Below, piece after piece: positions 1 to 6,627 of a stretch of 11,579 nt of DNA (position 1 is its first letter; every line of letters starts with the position of its first letter). The position numbers were made by a program, and so were the translations under genes. A model generated the notes under the pieces. The model saw nothing but the letters and a program-made list of their open reading frames with translations, made no database searches and was not told the DNA's origin. Origin of the DNA: an uncultured Prevotellaceae bacterium (GTDB lineage Bacteria > Bacteroidota > Bacteroidia > Bacteroidales > Bacteroidaceae); contig CALELI010000070.1 in NCBI GenBank assembly GCA_937902455.1, positions 1-11,579 of the forward strand, written 5' to 3'.

Positions 1-327
1 CAGAAGATATGCGATCCATGCACCGATCAGCGTGGCAAGTGTCCCTATGACGACATCGTAAACCGTGCCTCCCGTGAGAAGATTTGCGGCAAGGCATCCG
101 ACAGTCACACCCGGTATGGCAGCCGGGAAAAACACGGGAAGGACGCACAGTGCCTCCGACAAACGTACCTGCACCGCCCCAGACGACAGCCCCATTGCCG
201 CCGACAAAAGCGTCAGAACCACATACAGTGCCGCAGTCATTCCCGCTTCGGATATGTATCGGATTTTTGCTTTCTGATTTATATTTCTGTCTGATCTGTT
301 TTTTGCCATTTTTTCATCCCGAAACAT
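1..327 (-). CDS. queT: QueT-family queuosine-precursor transporter, 3' part beyond window
   Basis: The reading frame enters at the left edge and covers 109 codons from an ATG at 327, with no stop in the window. The translated segment has a basic, Asn/Lys-rich N-terminus of about 28 residues, a first membrane helix (AALYVVLTLLSAAMGL), then the block GAVQVRLSEALCVLP followed by FFPAAIPGVTVGCLAANLL and a further hydrophobic stretch. The QVR-SEAL-VLP block followed by a PAAIPG/GC-xxNLL segment is the signature of the QueT (DUF988) family of small membrane proteins, which are linked to uptake of queuosine precursors such as preQ1. The family is usually about 160-170 residues, so roughly 60% is visible. 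It starts 8 nt after the stop of the preceding gene, so co-transcription is likely. In-frame ATGs also occur at 309 and 240; the start is uncertain. No preQ1 riboswitch fits in the 8-nt gap. Confidence 0.8.
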   Translation of the reverse strand, partial: MFRDEKMAKNRSDRNINQKAKIRYISEAGMTAALYVVLTLLSAAMGLSSGAVQVRLSEALCVLPVFFPAAIPGVTVGCLAANLLTGGTVYDVVIGTLATLIGAWIAYLL

Positions 328-335
328 GAATTAAG

Positions 336-1169
336 TCAATTTACGGAAGACGACATCAGCAGTTTTTTTATATACAGCGTTCCGTCGTCCCGTTTGATTA
401 TCAGCGCAAAATATTCGTCTGAAACAGTTTCCTCGTCAGACGCCACATAAAACCTTACCCGATAGGTTTTTTCGGTCTCGCCTATGTATGTTATATCCGG
501 CTTCAGTCCGCTGTCCTCCGGAACAACTGACGAAATGTACGCGCCGACCTTGTCGAGATACTCGAATTTTTCCGTGCTCTTGTGAGTCAGCTTGACACTT
601 CCGCCGAACACCCGGTACATAGTTGCCTCAAATTCGCTCTCCGGTATGGAGCTCATGTCAGTGATGTAGGCAAGGGTGCCTATCCTGAATCCCGCAATGG
701 GAAGTAATCCGTGCATTACCCGGAACGGGATGACTGTCACGTCGCCGACCTTCACCGGTACATGCAGGTCCATCTGTTCGAGGTTGATGGACGGAACTCC
801 CGGATAGCGCTTCTCCTTTGGGGTGAAGCAATAGGGAATGCGCTGCATCAGGTGGTCGGCACAGAGCCGTTCGGCATAGACATTGACATTGAACAGCTGC
901 ACGGGTCTGAGGTCATCCAGTCCTCCTACATGGTCGTAGTGTTCGTGTGTGATGAAGATGGCGTCCAGATGCTGAGAGGGGAGGGGCATTATCTGCTGGC
1001 GGAAATCGGGTCCGCAGTCGATGAGAATCCTTGTTCCTGAGTCGGACTCTATCAGTGAGGAGCATCGCAGCCGACGGTCACGAGGATCTGTCGACCTGCA
1101 TGTCCTGCAATGACATCCAATCTGAGGAACTCCATTGCTTGTACCGCTTCCTAATATTGTCAGTTTCAT
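336..1169 (-). CDS. PhnP-like metallo-beta-lactamase-fold hydrolase with foreign C-terminus (possibly inactive)
   Basis: Residues 1-180 of 277 match the PhnP/RNase Z-like branch of the metallo-beta-lactamase fold. There is an N-terminal GSGTSNGVPQIGC strand-loop, a Cys cluster (C19, C21, C24) like the structural zinc site of PhnP, the metal motif H75-x-H77-x-D79-H80, a further His at H153 (VMHG) and the bridging Asp D171 (ITDMSSI). Family members then continue for about 75 residues to a final metal-binding His in a THMSH-like motif. Here the sequence instead switches at about residue 182 (near position 625) to some 95 residues with no resemblance to the fold, including YRVRFYVASDEE and ending KKLLMSSSVN. 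No THMSH-like motif follows. The frame is open throughout, so this is either an in-frame gene fusion or deletion, or an assembly join. Activity is doubtful because the last metal ligand is missing. The ATG overlaps the murB stop as ATGA. Confidence 0.75.
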   Translation of the reverse strand: MKLTILGSGTSNGVPQIGCHCRTCRSTDPRDRRLRCSSLIESDSGTRILIDCGPDFRQQIMPLPSQHLDAIFITHEHYDHVGGLDDLRPVQLFNVNVYAERLCADHLMQRIPYCFTPKEKRYPGVPSINLEQMDLHVPVKVGDVTVIPFRVMHGLLPIAGFRIGTLAYITDMSSIPESEFEATMYRVFGGSVKLTHKSTEKFEYLDKVGAYISSVVPEDSGLKPDITYIGETEKTYRVRFYVASDEETVSDEYFALIIKRDDGTLYIKKLLMSSSVN

Positions 1170-2185
1170 ACGAACTTCACTTCCGGAAATATTTCGATTC
1201 CAAACTTCTTCTTCACGTCCCGACGGATGGCATCGGACAGGGCTACGATGTCGTTGCCTCTTGCACCACCTCGATTGACAAGGACGAGGGCCTGTTTCTC
1301 ATAGACTCCGGCATTGCCAAGTGACTTGCCTTTCCAGCCACATTGCTCTATCAGCCATCCTGCAGGAATCTTCACTCCCTGCTCCTGCTCATAGAACGGC
1401 GTGTCGGGATATTCCTGCCTGATCCTCTCGAACACGCATCTTTCCACTATCGGGTTCATGAAGAAGGAACCGGCATTGCCTATCTCCTGAGGGTCTGGCA
1501 ACTTTGAACGCCTTATGTCAATGATGATGTCTCTGACTACGCATGGGGTGAGCTGGCCTGAATTGATGTCGATGCCGAGCGATTCTATCTTCGAACGGAT
1601 TGCACCATATTCCAGTTTCGGGGCAAAGGTCTTGCCAAGACGAAAACAGACTCTTGTCACGGCACATTCATCCTTCCATTCCTGCTTGAAGATGCTCTGC
1701 CGGTAACCGTATTTCAGTTCGCTGGCTTTCTTCCGGCAGACTTCACCGGTAGAGAGGTGCATGAACTCCACCCACTCAATCGTGTCCTTGGCTTCACTTC
1801 CGTACGCTCCGATGTTCTGAACGGCGGCAGCACCCACTTCCCCGGGAATGAGCGAGAGGTTCTCAATGCCGCTCAGCCCTTTTCCGACGGCGAGACTGAC
1901 GAGGTCGTCCCAGAGCATTCCGGCTCCAACCTCTGCAAATACTGTGTCGGAATCGTCTTCATCATGAAACCAGACGTCCTTGTTGGAGCAATGCAGTATG
2001 GTACCGTCGTAGTCCTGCGTGAGAAGCAGGTTGCTTCCACGGCCCACGACCATGAACGGCTGTGCGAGTGAAGTCCTGATTTCGTTCAGGTCCTCAGCCG
2101 AGTCGTATTCAATAAATCTGGCTGCTTTTGCCTCGATACCGAATGTGTTGAACTCCCTAAGCGAGAAGTCTGTATATGTCTTCAT
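1166..2185 (-). CDS. murB: UDP-N-acetylenolpyruvoylglucosamine reductase MurB
   Basis: MurB is the cytoplasmic flavoenzyme that reduces UDP-GlcNAc-enolpyruvate with NADPH to UDP-MurNAc, the second committed step of peptidoglycan precursor synthesis. The 339-residue length matches the E. coli-type (type I) enzyme. Visible landmarks are NTFGI near the N-terminus, the FAD-binding VVGRGSNLLL (residues 47-56), the IPGEVGAAAVQNIGAYG loop (113-129), KYGYRQSIFK with the substrate-binding Tyr/Arg pair (Y161, R162), GNAGSFFMNP with the proton-donating Ser at 240, and FPEV with the catalytic Glu at 335. All expected catalytic positions are present, so it should be functional. Both ends overlap neighbours by 4 nt: its ATG with the lipoprotein stop, its stop with the hydrolase ATG. 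This suggests translational coupling. Confidence 0.96.
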   Translation of the reverse strand: MKTYTDFSLREFNTFGIEAKAARFIEYDSAEDLNEIRTSLAQPFMVVGRGSNLLLTQDYDGTILHCSNKDVWFHDEDDSDTVFAEVGAGMLWDDLVSLAVGKGLSGIENLSLIPGEVGAAAVQNIGAYGSEAKDTIEWVEFMHLSTGEVCRKKASELKYGYRQSIFKQEWKDECAVTRVCFRLGKTFAPKLEYGAIRSKIESLGIDINSGQLTPCVVRDIIIDIRRSKLPDPQEIGNAGSFFMNPIVERCVFERIRQEYPDTPFYEQEQGVKIPAGWLIEQCGWKGKSLGNAGVYEKQALVLVNRGGARGNDIVALSDAIRRDVKKKFGIEIFPEVKFV

Positions 2186-3015
2186 ATTTCAATCTCTTTT
2201 AAAAGCCACTTGTCGTCAGTACGGAAGAATCTGTATTCCACATAGATGCCATTGCTGAATCCCTCGAAGAGCAGGTTCTTCCTGTTCGCGTTCTCCATCG
2301 ACTGACCGTAGTCAATATTGACGAGGGTGGTGGAGAAGGTCGGCATTTCCATGGAGAACTCAGCCCAGTCATCGTGGGTTATGACACTACTGACTGCCTC
2401 TTCGCCTTCCTGGGCCGTTTCCAGATAGTCTATGTTCTCGGCGAGCGAGGACATCTGAAAGTCGTGGTCGGTGGCAAACTGCTTATAGAACTCGTAGAAC
2501 TCGGCACACGGTGACTCGTCTACCGAGTATTCCTCCTTGTCTGTCAGAAACCATTCGCTGTTTATCTTGTGGAAGTTATATCTGTCGATGACACAGCTGT
2601 CAAGGTCAATCCACTCGACTCCGACACTTGTGAGTGTCGTGTCTTTCAGTAGGTTAAGGTCGGATTTCCTGTCGAACACAACCGTGAAGAAGTCCTGGGT
2701 GGAGAAACGGTCGAATATGGAGCCTTTGTGCTTCTTCATGTGACCTCCAGTCCTCTTGTGCTGGAAGTCAATGTCGGATATGAAATTATAGAAGAAATCA
2801 TCGAAGAGCTCGTCTGCCAGTTTCGACACTGGCTCATCCTCGAAAAGCATGAGAGAGTCCTCGAGTGTGTCGGCAACGGAATCAATCTCTGTGTCAATGC
2901 TGTCATTGTCTTCGTCAGCCTTGGTTCCCGGACTGGCACATCCCATCATGACCACCGTGATTGCCAGCGGAATACCACACGATAGAGTGGGGATGAGATG
3001 TCTACCTATATTCAT
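2182..3015 (-). CDS. DUF4348-type lipoprotein with two homologous halves
   Basis: This is a 277-residue exported protein. The N-terminus has a hydrophobic segment ending VVMMGC, an acceptable though not ideal lipobox with the lipidated Cys at 26, followed by a very acidic linker (about residues 34-62). The rest resembles the Bacteroidales DUF4348 family, whose function is unknown. Two regions look duplicated: DDFFYNFISDIDFQHKR (72-88) and YEFYKQFATDHDFQMSSL (174-191), sharing F-x-x-F-x-[ST]-D-x-D-F-Q. Each half ends in a similar strand (SEWFLTDKEE near 153-162, DKWLLKEIE near 268-276). Each repeat is about 100 residues, a size that would suit an NTF2-like cone fold, but that is only inference. 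The gene overlaps murB by 4 nt and follows nhaA after 31 nt. It is probably anchored to the periplasmic face of a membrane. Confidence 0.75.
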   Translation of the reverse strand: MNIGRHLIPTLSCGIPLAITVVMMGCASPGTKADEDNDSIDTEIDSVADTLEDSLMLFEDEPVSKLADELFDDFFYNFISDIDFQHKRTGGHMKKHKGSIFDRFSTQDFFTVVFDRKSDLNLLKDTTLTSVGVEWIDLDSCVIDRYNFHKINSEWFLTDKEEYSVDESPCAEFYEFYKQFATDHDFQMSSLAENIDYLETAQEGEEAVSSVITHDDWAEFSMEMPTFSTTLVNIDYGQSMENANRKNLLFEGFSNGIYVEYRFFRTDDKWLLKEIEI

Positions 3016-3046
3016 GGAGCATTGAAGAACGAAAGGTGTGAATCAT

Positions 3047-4450
3047 CTATCTTTTCTTTGCGAAGAGTGATATGAGTACGGAGCCGAGTATTCCGGCCGA
3101 GAGTGAACCCATCAGCACGGCAATCTTACCGCAAGAGCGGAGATGTTCGGTGTACTGAGGGAAGTCCTTGAACGACAGTGTGTCGACAAATATGCTCATG
3201 GTGAATCCAATGCCACCCAGACATGCCACGGCGAAGAGCATTTTCCAGTTGGCGTTGGCTGGCATTTCTCCAACCTTGCCCTTGATTGCGAGCAGGCTTG
3301 CCAGTGTGATTCCTACTGGCTTTCCCAGGAGAAGTCCGAAGAACACGCCCATGCCGACAGAACCGATTTCGGGACTGTACTGGAAGATGTTGAAGTAGCT
3401 GATGTCGGGTATCATCACGCCTGCATTTGCCAAAGCGAAGATTGGCATGATGAGGAAGTTCACGTAAGGATTCAGGGCGTGTTCGAGCCTGTAACTCAGT
3501 CCTACTGCATTCTTGTTGATGTAGCTCATCCTTCTCAGGCAGTGACGCTGCATGTCGTTAGGGAATGGTTCGTCGGAGGCATAGGCTTTCAGCCTGTCCT
3601 TGTATTGACGTCCACGTCTTGCTATGTAGGCATAACTGAATCTTGGCTCCATAGGAATCATGAATGCCATCACTACGCCTGACATTGTGGAGTGGATTCC
3701 TGAATAATAGAAGAGGAACCATATTGCAATGGCAGGAACGAGGTAGAACATCATCCGCTTCTCTCCCATGAGATTGAGCAGATAGGTGCCTGCCAGGATC
3801 AGCATTGCGACACAGAGAAGTGGGAGGCTGATGTTTCCACCATAGAAAAGTGCCACCACGAGTATCGCTCCGAGGTCGTCGGCGATAGCCAGAGCCGTGA
3901 GGAATATCTTCAGCGATACCGGGACCTTGTTTCCGAGTATCGACATTATTCCGACAGCAAAGGCAATGTCTGTGGCGGTAGGGATTCCCCATCCGCTTGC
4001 AGCCATGGAACCGTTATTGAATGCTGCGAATATGAGGGCTGGCATTGCCATTCCTCCTGCTGCGGCTATTACTGGGAGCATGGCCTTCTTTGGTGAGGAA
4101 AGTTCACCGCAGGCAATCTCTCGCTTTATCTCCAGTCCTACGGAGAAGAAGAATATGACCATGAGAAAGTCGTTGATGAACTTCTCGATGTTCATGTCCT
4201 TAGGGAATGTCCAGTCAATCACCCTTGTGCCGTCAGGTCTGAGGGGACTCTGGATGGTGGCTGTGAGATTGGTATTGAGGAAGTTGTGATAAATGTCTCT
4301 TGTTGCCGGAAGATTTGCGAGCAGCATTGCGATGACTACGCATAATAAAAGAATTCCACCGGCAGCCCAAGGCTGTTCGGTGAAATTTTTCCATGAGTTA
4401 TTTGAGAATCTAACTCCCTTTGCTACTTTGTAGGTTGGAATTAATCTCAT
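3047..4450 (-). CDS. nhaA: Na+/H+ antiporter NhaA
   Basis: NhaA is an inner-membrane secondary transporter that exports Na+ (or Li+) in exchange for protons. The 467-residue product has about twelve hydrophobic segments. Family landmarks are FFFSVGLEIKREI (101-112), PTATDIAFAVGIMSILG (157-173) with the ion-site Asp at 161, ALAIADDLGAILVVALFYG (187-204) with the paired Asp 191/192 matching D163/D164 of E. coli NhaA, and GKPVGI with Lys 377 matching the K300 region. It is longer than E. coli NhaA (388) because of an N-terminal extension of about 25 residues and a charged cytoplasmic loop around 270-320, both common in Bacteroidetes members. All ion-binding residues are present. It begins 7 nt after the secG stop, so it is probably expressed from the secG promoter. 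Confidence 0.96.
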   Translation of the reverse strand: MRLIPTYKVAKGVRFSNNSWKNFTEQPWAAGGILLLCVVIAMLLANLPATRDIYHNFLNTNLTATIQSPLRPDGTRVIDWTFPKDMNIEKFINDFLMVIFFFSVGLEIKREIACGELSSPKKAMLPVIAAAGGMAMPALIFAAFNNGSMAASGWGIPTATDIAFAVGIMSILGNKVPVSLKIFLTALAIADDLGAILVVALFYGGNISLPLLCVAMLILAGTYLLNLMGEKRMMFYLVPAIAIWFLFYYSGIHSTMSGVVMAFMIPMEPRFSYAYIARRGRQYKDRLKAYASDEPFPNDMQRHCLRRMSYINKNAVGLSYRLEHALNPYVNFLIMPIFALANAGVMIPDISYFNIFQYSPEIGSVGMGVFFGLLLGKPVGITLASLLAIKGKVGEMPANANWKMLFAVACLGGIGFTMSIFVDTLSFKDFPQYTEHLRSCGKIAVLMGSLSAGILGSVLISLFAKKR

Positions 4451-4457
4451 GTCTCAG

Positions 4458-4811
4458 TTATTCAGCCGGAGTTTCTGCAGGTGCTGCAGGAGTGGCTGGA
4501 GCTGCTGGAGCAGGTGCTGCCTGTTGTTGAGATTCTGCTGCAGGAAGTGCTGGAGCAACGATGTTAAGTGGAGCTTCCTTTGTTGTAGTCTTTGGAATGA
4601 ATGCAACAGAGAGAACGCTCAGTACTACCATTGCAATTGCAAGGCCCCAAGTTGCTTTTTCAAGGAAGTCTGTTGTCTTGCGGACACCCATAATCTGGTT
4701 TGAAGATGAGAAACCTGATGCAAGACCACCACCCTTAGATTCCTGAATGAGAACGATTCCTACCATCAAAAGTGATGCAAGAATAATCAAAATGATAATT
4801 AATGTGTACAT
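4458..4811 (-). CDS. secG: Protein translocase subunit SecG
   Basis: SecG is the small non-essential partner of SecY and SecE in the inner-membrane protein-conducting channel and aids SecA-driven export. The 117-residue product has the family layout: a first membrane helix (about 3-22, ending GIVLIQESKGGGLASGF), the conserved QESKGGG-LA-GF cytoplasmic loop, then a second helix (about 55-73). A low-complexity tail of Ala/Pro/Gln (about 80-117) follows and is typical of Bacteroidales SecG. Codons end more often in A or T (GCT, GCA, CCT, GGT) than in the GC-richer genes on either side, which suggests selection for high expression. It has its own strong promoter upstream and is followed by nhaA after 7 nt. 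Confidence 0.95.
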   Translation of the reverse strand: MYTLIIILIILASLLMVGIVLIQESKGGGLASGFSSSNQIMGVRKTTDFLEKATWGLAIAMVVLSVLSVAFIPKTTTKEAPLNIVAPALPAAESQQQAAPAPAAPATPAAPAETPAE

Positions 4812-4852
4812 ACGTTTTATTTTTGTTTAACTATTATTCGTATAAATTCGTG

Positions 4853-4884
4853 CAAAATTACAAAAATTTATCGTCTTGACCAAA
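4853..4884 (-). promoter_or_regulatory. Bacteroidetes sigma-A promoter for secG
   Basis: On the minus strand a -33 box TTTG (4881-4884) is separated by exactly 20 nt from a perfect -7 box TAATTTTG (4853-4860). This is the Bacteroidetes TTTG / TAnnTTTG pattern at its usual spacing. Transcription should begin near 4845, giving an untranslated leader of about 34 nt before the secG ATG at 4811. The promoter lies in the 110-nt gap after the lptE stop, the largest gap between coding genes in the minus-strand train. Confidence 0.8.
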
Positions 4885-4921
4885 CAAATCAGTCCAATTT
4901 TGCAATTCTGTATTCAATTTG

Positions 4922-5452
4922 TCACCAATTTGCCACTGTCGCGTTGTATATCTGGTCTACGATGTCCTTGAAAATCTGGGTCACGAGTTCGTCCTGCACG
5001 GCAGACAACTGGAGTTTCGAATCGTAGTCGGCAGTCGAACTGAATGTCCTCTCAAAGTCCTGCTCGTGGTTCTTTGTGTTTATGAACCTCACGTTGACAG
5101 TCACCTTCAACTGCGTCTGTGCCGAATATCCGTCGGCAGAGACACTCTTGTTGGTCTGAGAGTATTCTGTGATTTCTCCGGCGAGTTGCAGGTCACCGTT
5201 CTTCTTCTGGACTTTCAGCTTTGTCTTCTGGGAGTAGGCCTCAGTCATTGCGTTGTAGAACATGCTCTCCATCGGTGCCCAGACATAAGCGCTTCTTATC
5301 GGGAACTTATCGAACGAGATGGTCTTAGTGACGTCATAGTTGATGCTCGATCCGTTGAACGAGTAGCTGACCTTACATGCCGTGATCAATGCTATGCAGA
5401 CGCTGATTACCAGAGTGGCGAGAAATCCCTTTGTCCGTTTAGTTCTTGCCAT
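4922..5452 (-). CDS. lptE: LPS-assembly lipoprotein LptE
   Basis: LptE is the outer-membrane lipoprotein that plugs the LptD barrel and helps place lipopolysaccharide in the outer leaflet. The 176-residue product has a short basic N-terminus, a hydrophobic segment and the lipobox ITAC with the lipidated Cys at 26. It then shows the Bacteroidetes LptE pattern: CKVSYSFNGSSINYD right after the Cys, the conserved NGDLQLAGEITEY stretch, FERTFSSTADYDS, a VQDELV helix and the closing NATVANW. Its start lies inside the last 14 nt of the sigma-54 activator gene in another frame. No better in-frame start exists because the signal sequence begins directly at this Met. The secG promoter follows about 40 nt downstream. 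Confidence 0.9.
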   Translation of the reverse strand: MARTKRTKGFLATLVISVCIALITACKVSYSFNGSSINYDVTKTISFDKFPIRSAYVWAPMESMFYNAMTEAYSQKTKLKVQKKNGDLQLAGEITEYSQTNKSVSADGYSAQTQLKVTVNVRFINTKNHEQDFERTFSSTADYDSKLQLSAVQDELVTQIFKDIVDQIYNATVANW

Positions 5453-6590
5453 AGCTCTTGAGTTTTCTGTACAATGTCCTTTCGCTTATGCCCAGCTCCT
5501 GAGCGGCCTTGTTCCTGTTGCCGTTATTGCGTTCCAGTGCCGTCACTATTATCTCCATCTCCTTCACGTCGCTGCGGTTGCCTGATTCGTCGAGAGGGGT
5601 GATTTCCTCTGCCGAGAGGAATTCCTGCTGGTGGATAGGATAGATTGATGACTGAGGACTGACGAGCATTTCCTTTATCTCCTTCACCTCGTTGCTGAGT
5701 CGGGAGAGAATCTGGAAGAGCAGCTCGCGTTCGTTCTCGTACAGGTGCGAGTAATCCGACTTGTGGCTTGTCACCATGAGTCCTGTCCCTGCCTCCTTGT
5801 CGTTGGTGATGCCATGCTGGCTGAGTTCTTCGGCTGAGACTATACGTTCGTGGCACATCACGCTGAGCTGTTCGGCTACGTTCTTCAACTGTCGGATGTT
5901 TCCAGGCCACTGGTAGTTCATCAGCAGTTCCTTGGCATCATCTGTCAGCATCACAGGCTCGACATTGTATTTTTCGGCAAAGTCGTTTGCGAACTTGCGG
6001 AAGAGCAGTTCTATGTCCCTGCCTCGTTCCCTCAGAGGTGGAATCTGGATAGGGATGGTGGCGAGACGGTAATAGAGGTCGCTGCGGAACTTGCCTTCCT
6101 TGATGGCGTTCTGCAGGTTCACGTTGGTGGCAGCAACGATTCTCACGTCCGTCTTTCTGACTTCGCTCGAACCGACCCTGATATATTCTCCTGTCTCGAG
6201 CACCCTGAGCAGTCGTGCCTGTGTGGCAAGCGGGAGTTCACCCACCTCGTCGAGGAAGAGGGTGCCGTTGTTGGCCGCGCCAAAATAGCCTTCGCGTTCG
6301 CCTATGGCACCTGTGAACGCACCTTTCTCGTGTCCGAACAGTTCCGAGTCAATGGTTCCCTCAGGTATGGAACCACAGTTGATGGCGAAGTACTTCTGAT
6401 GTTTCCGTGGCGAGTTGTCGTGGATGATTCTCGGTATCACTTCCTTTCCCACACCGCTCTCACCGACGATAAGCACCGACAGGTTAGTCGGAGCCACCTG
6501 TATGGCGGTGTCTAAGGCGTGGTTGAGACCGGCAGAATTGCCCACAACCTTGTATTTCTGTTTTATGTCTTGTATTGGATCACCTCTCAT
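5439..6590 (-). CDS. Sigma-54-dependent transcriptional activator without receiver domain (AAA+ and Fis-type HTH)
   Basis: This 383-residue bacterial enhancer-binding protein has only the central and DNA-binding parts. The AAA+ domain spans about 15-250: Walker A GESGVGKE (43-50), the sigma-54-contacting loop GAFTGA (90-95), Walker B LFLDEVGEL (111-119), sensor I IVAATN (151-156), the arginine finger region FRSDLYYRL and sensor II WPGNIRQLKN (228-237). After a linker, a Fis-type helix-turn-helix lies at about 342-380 (NRNKAAQELGISERTLYRKLKSYG). There is no N-terminal response-regulator, GAF or PAS domain; only about 15 residues precede the AAA+ core. Activity may therefore be set by expression level, a partner protein or an unknown signal. 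It sits between the porin gene and lptE, overlapping lptE by 14 nt. Its targets cannot be read from this window. Confidence 0.93.
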   Translation of the reverse strand: MRGDPIQDIKQKYKVVGNSAGLNHALDTAIQVAPTNLSVLIVGESGVGKEVIPRIIHDNSPRKHQKYFAINCGSIPEGTIDSELFGHEKGAFTGAIGEREGYFGAANNGTLFLDEVGELPLATQARLLRVLETGEYIRVGSSEVRKTDVRIVAATNVNLQNAIKEGKFRSDLYYRLATIPIQIPPLRERGRDIELLFRKFANDFAEKYNVEPVMLTDDAKELLMNYQWPGNIRQLKNVAEQLSVMCHERIVSAEELSQHGITNDKEAGTGLMVTSHKSDYSHLYENERELLFQILSRLSNEVKEIKEMLVSPQSSIYPIHQQEFLSAEEITPLDESGNRSDVKEMEIIVTALERNNGNRNKAAQELGISERTLYRKLKSYGKN

Positions 6591-6627
6591 AATTTAATCT
6601 CTAACCTTATATATATAATAATGTGTA

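Noticed and set aside
4919..5461. 180-codon plus-strand open frame opposite lptE
   Set aside because: It mirrors the lptE frame, has Cys/Val/Leu-rich shadow composition and no domain. LptE on the other strand has a lipobox and conserved motifs.
5850..6515. 221-codon plus-strand open frame opposite the sigma-54 activator
   Set aside because: Antisense shadow of highly conserved AAA+ motifs.
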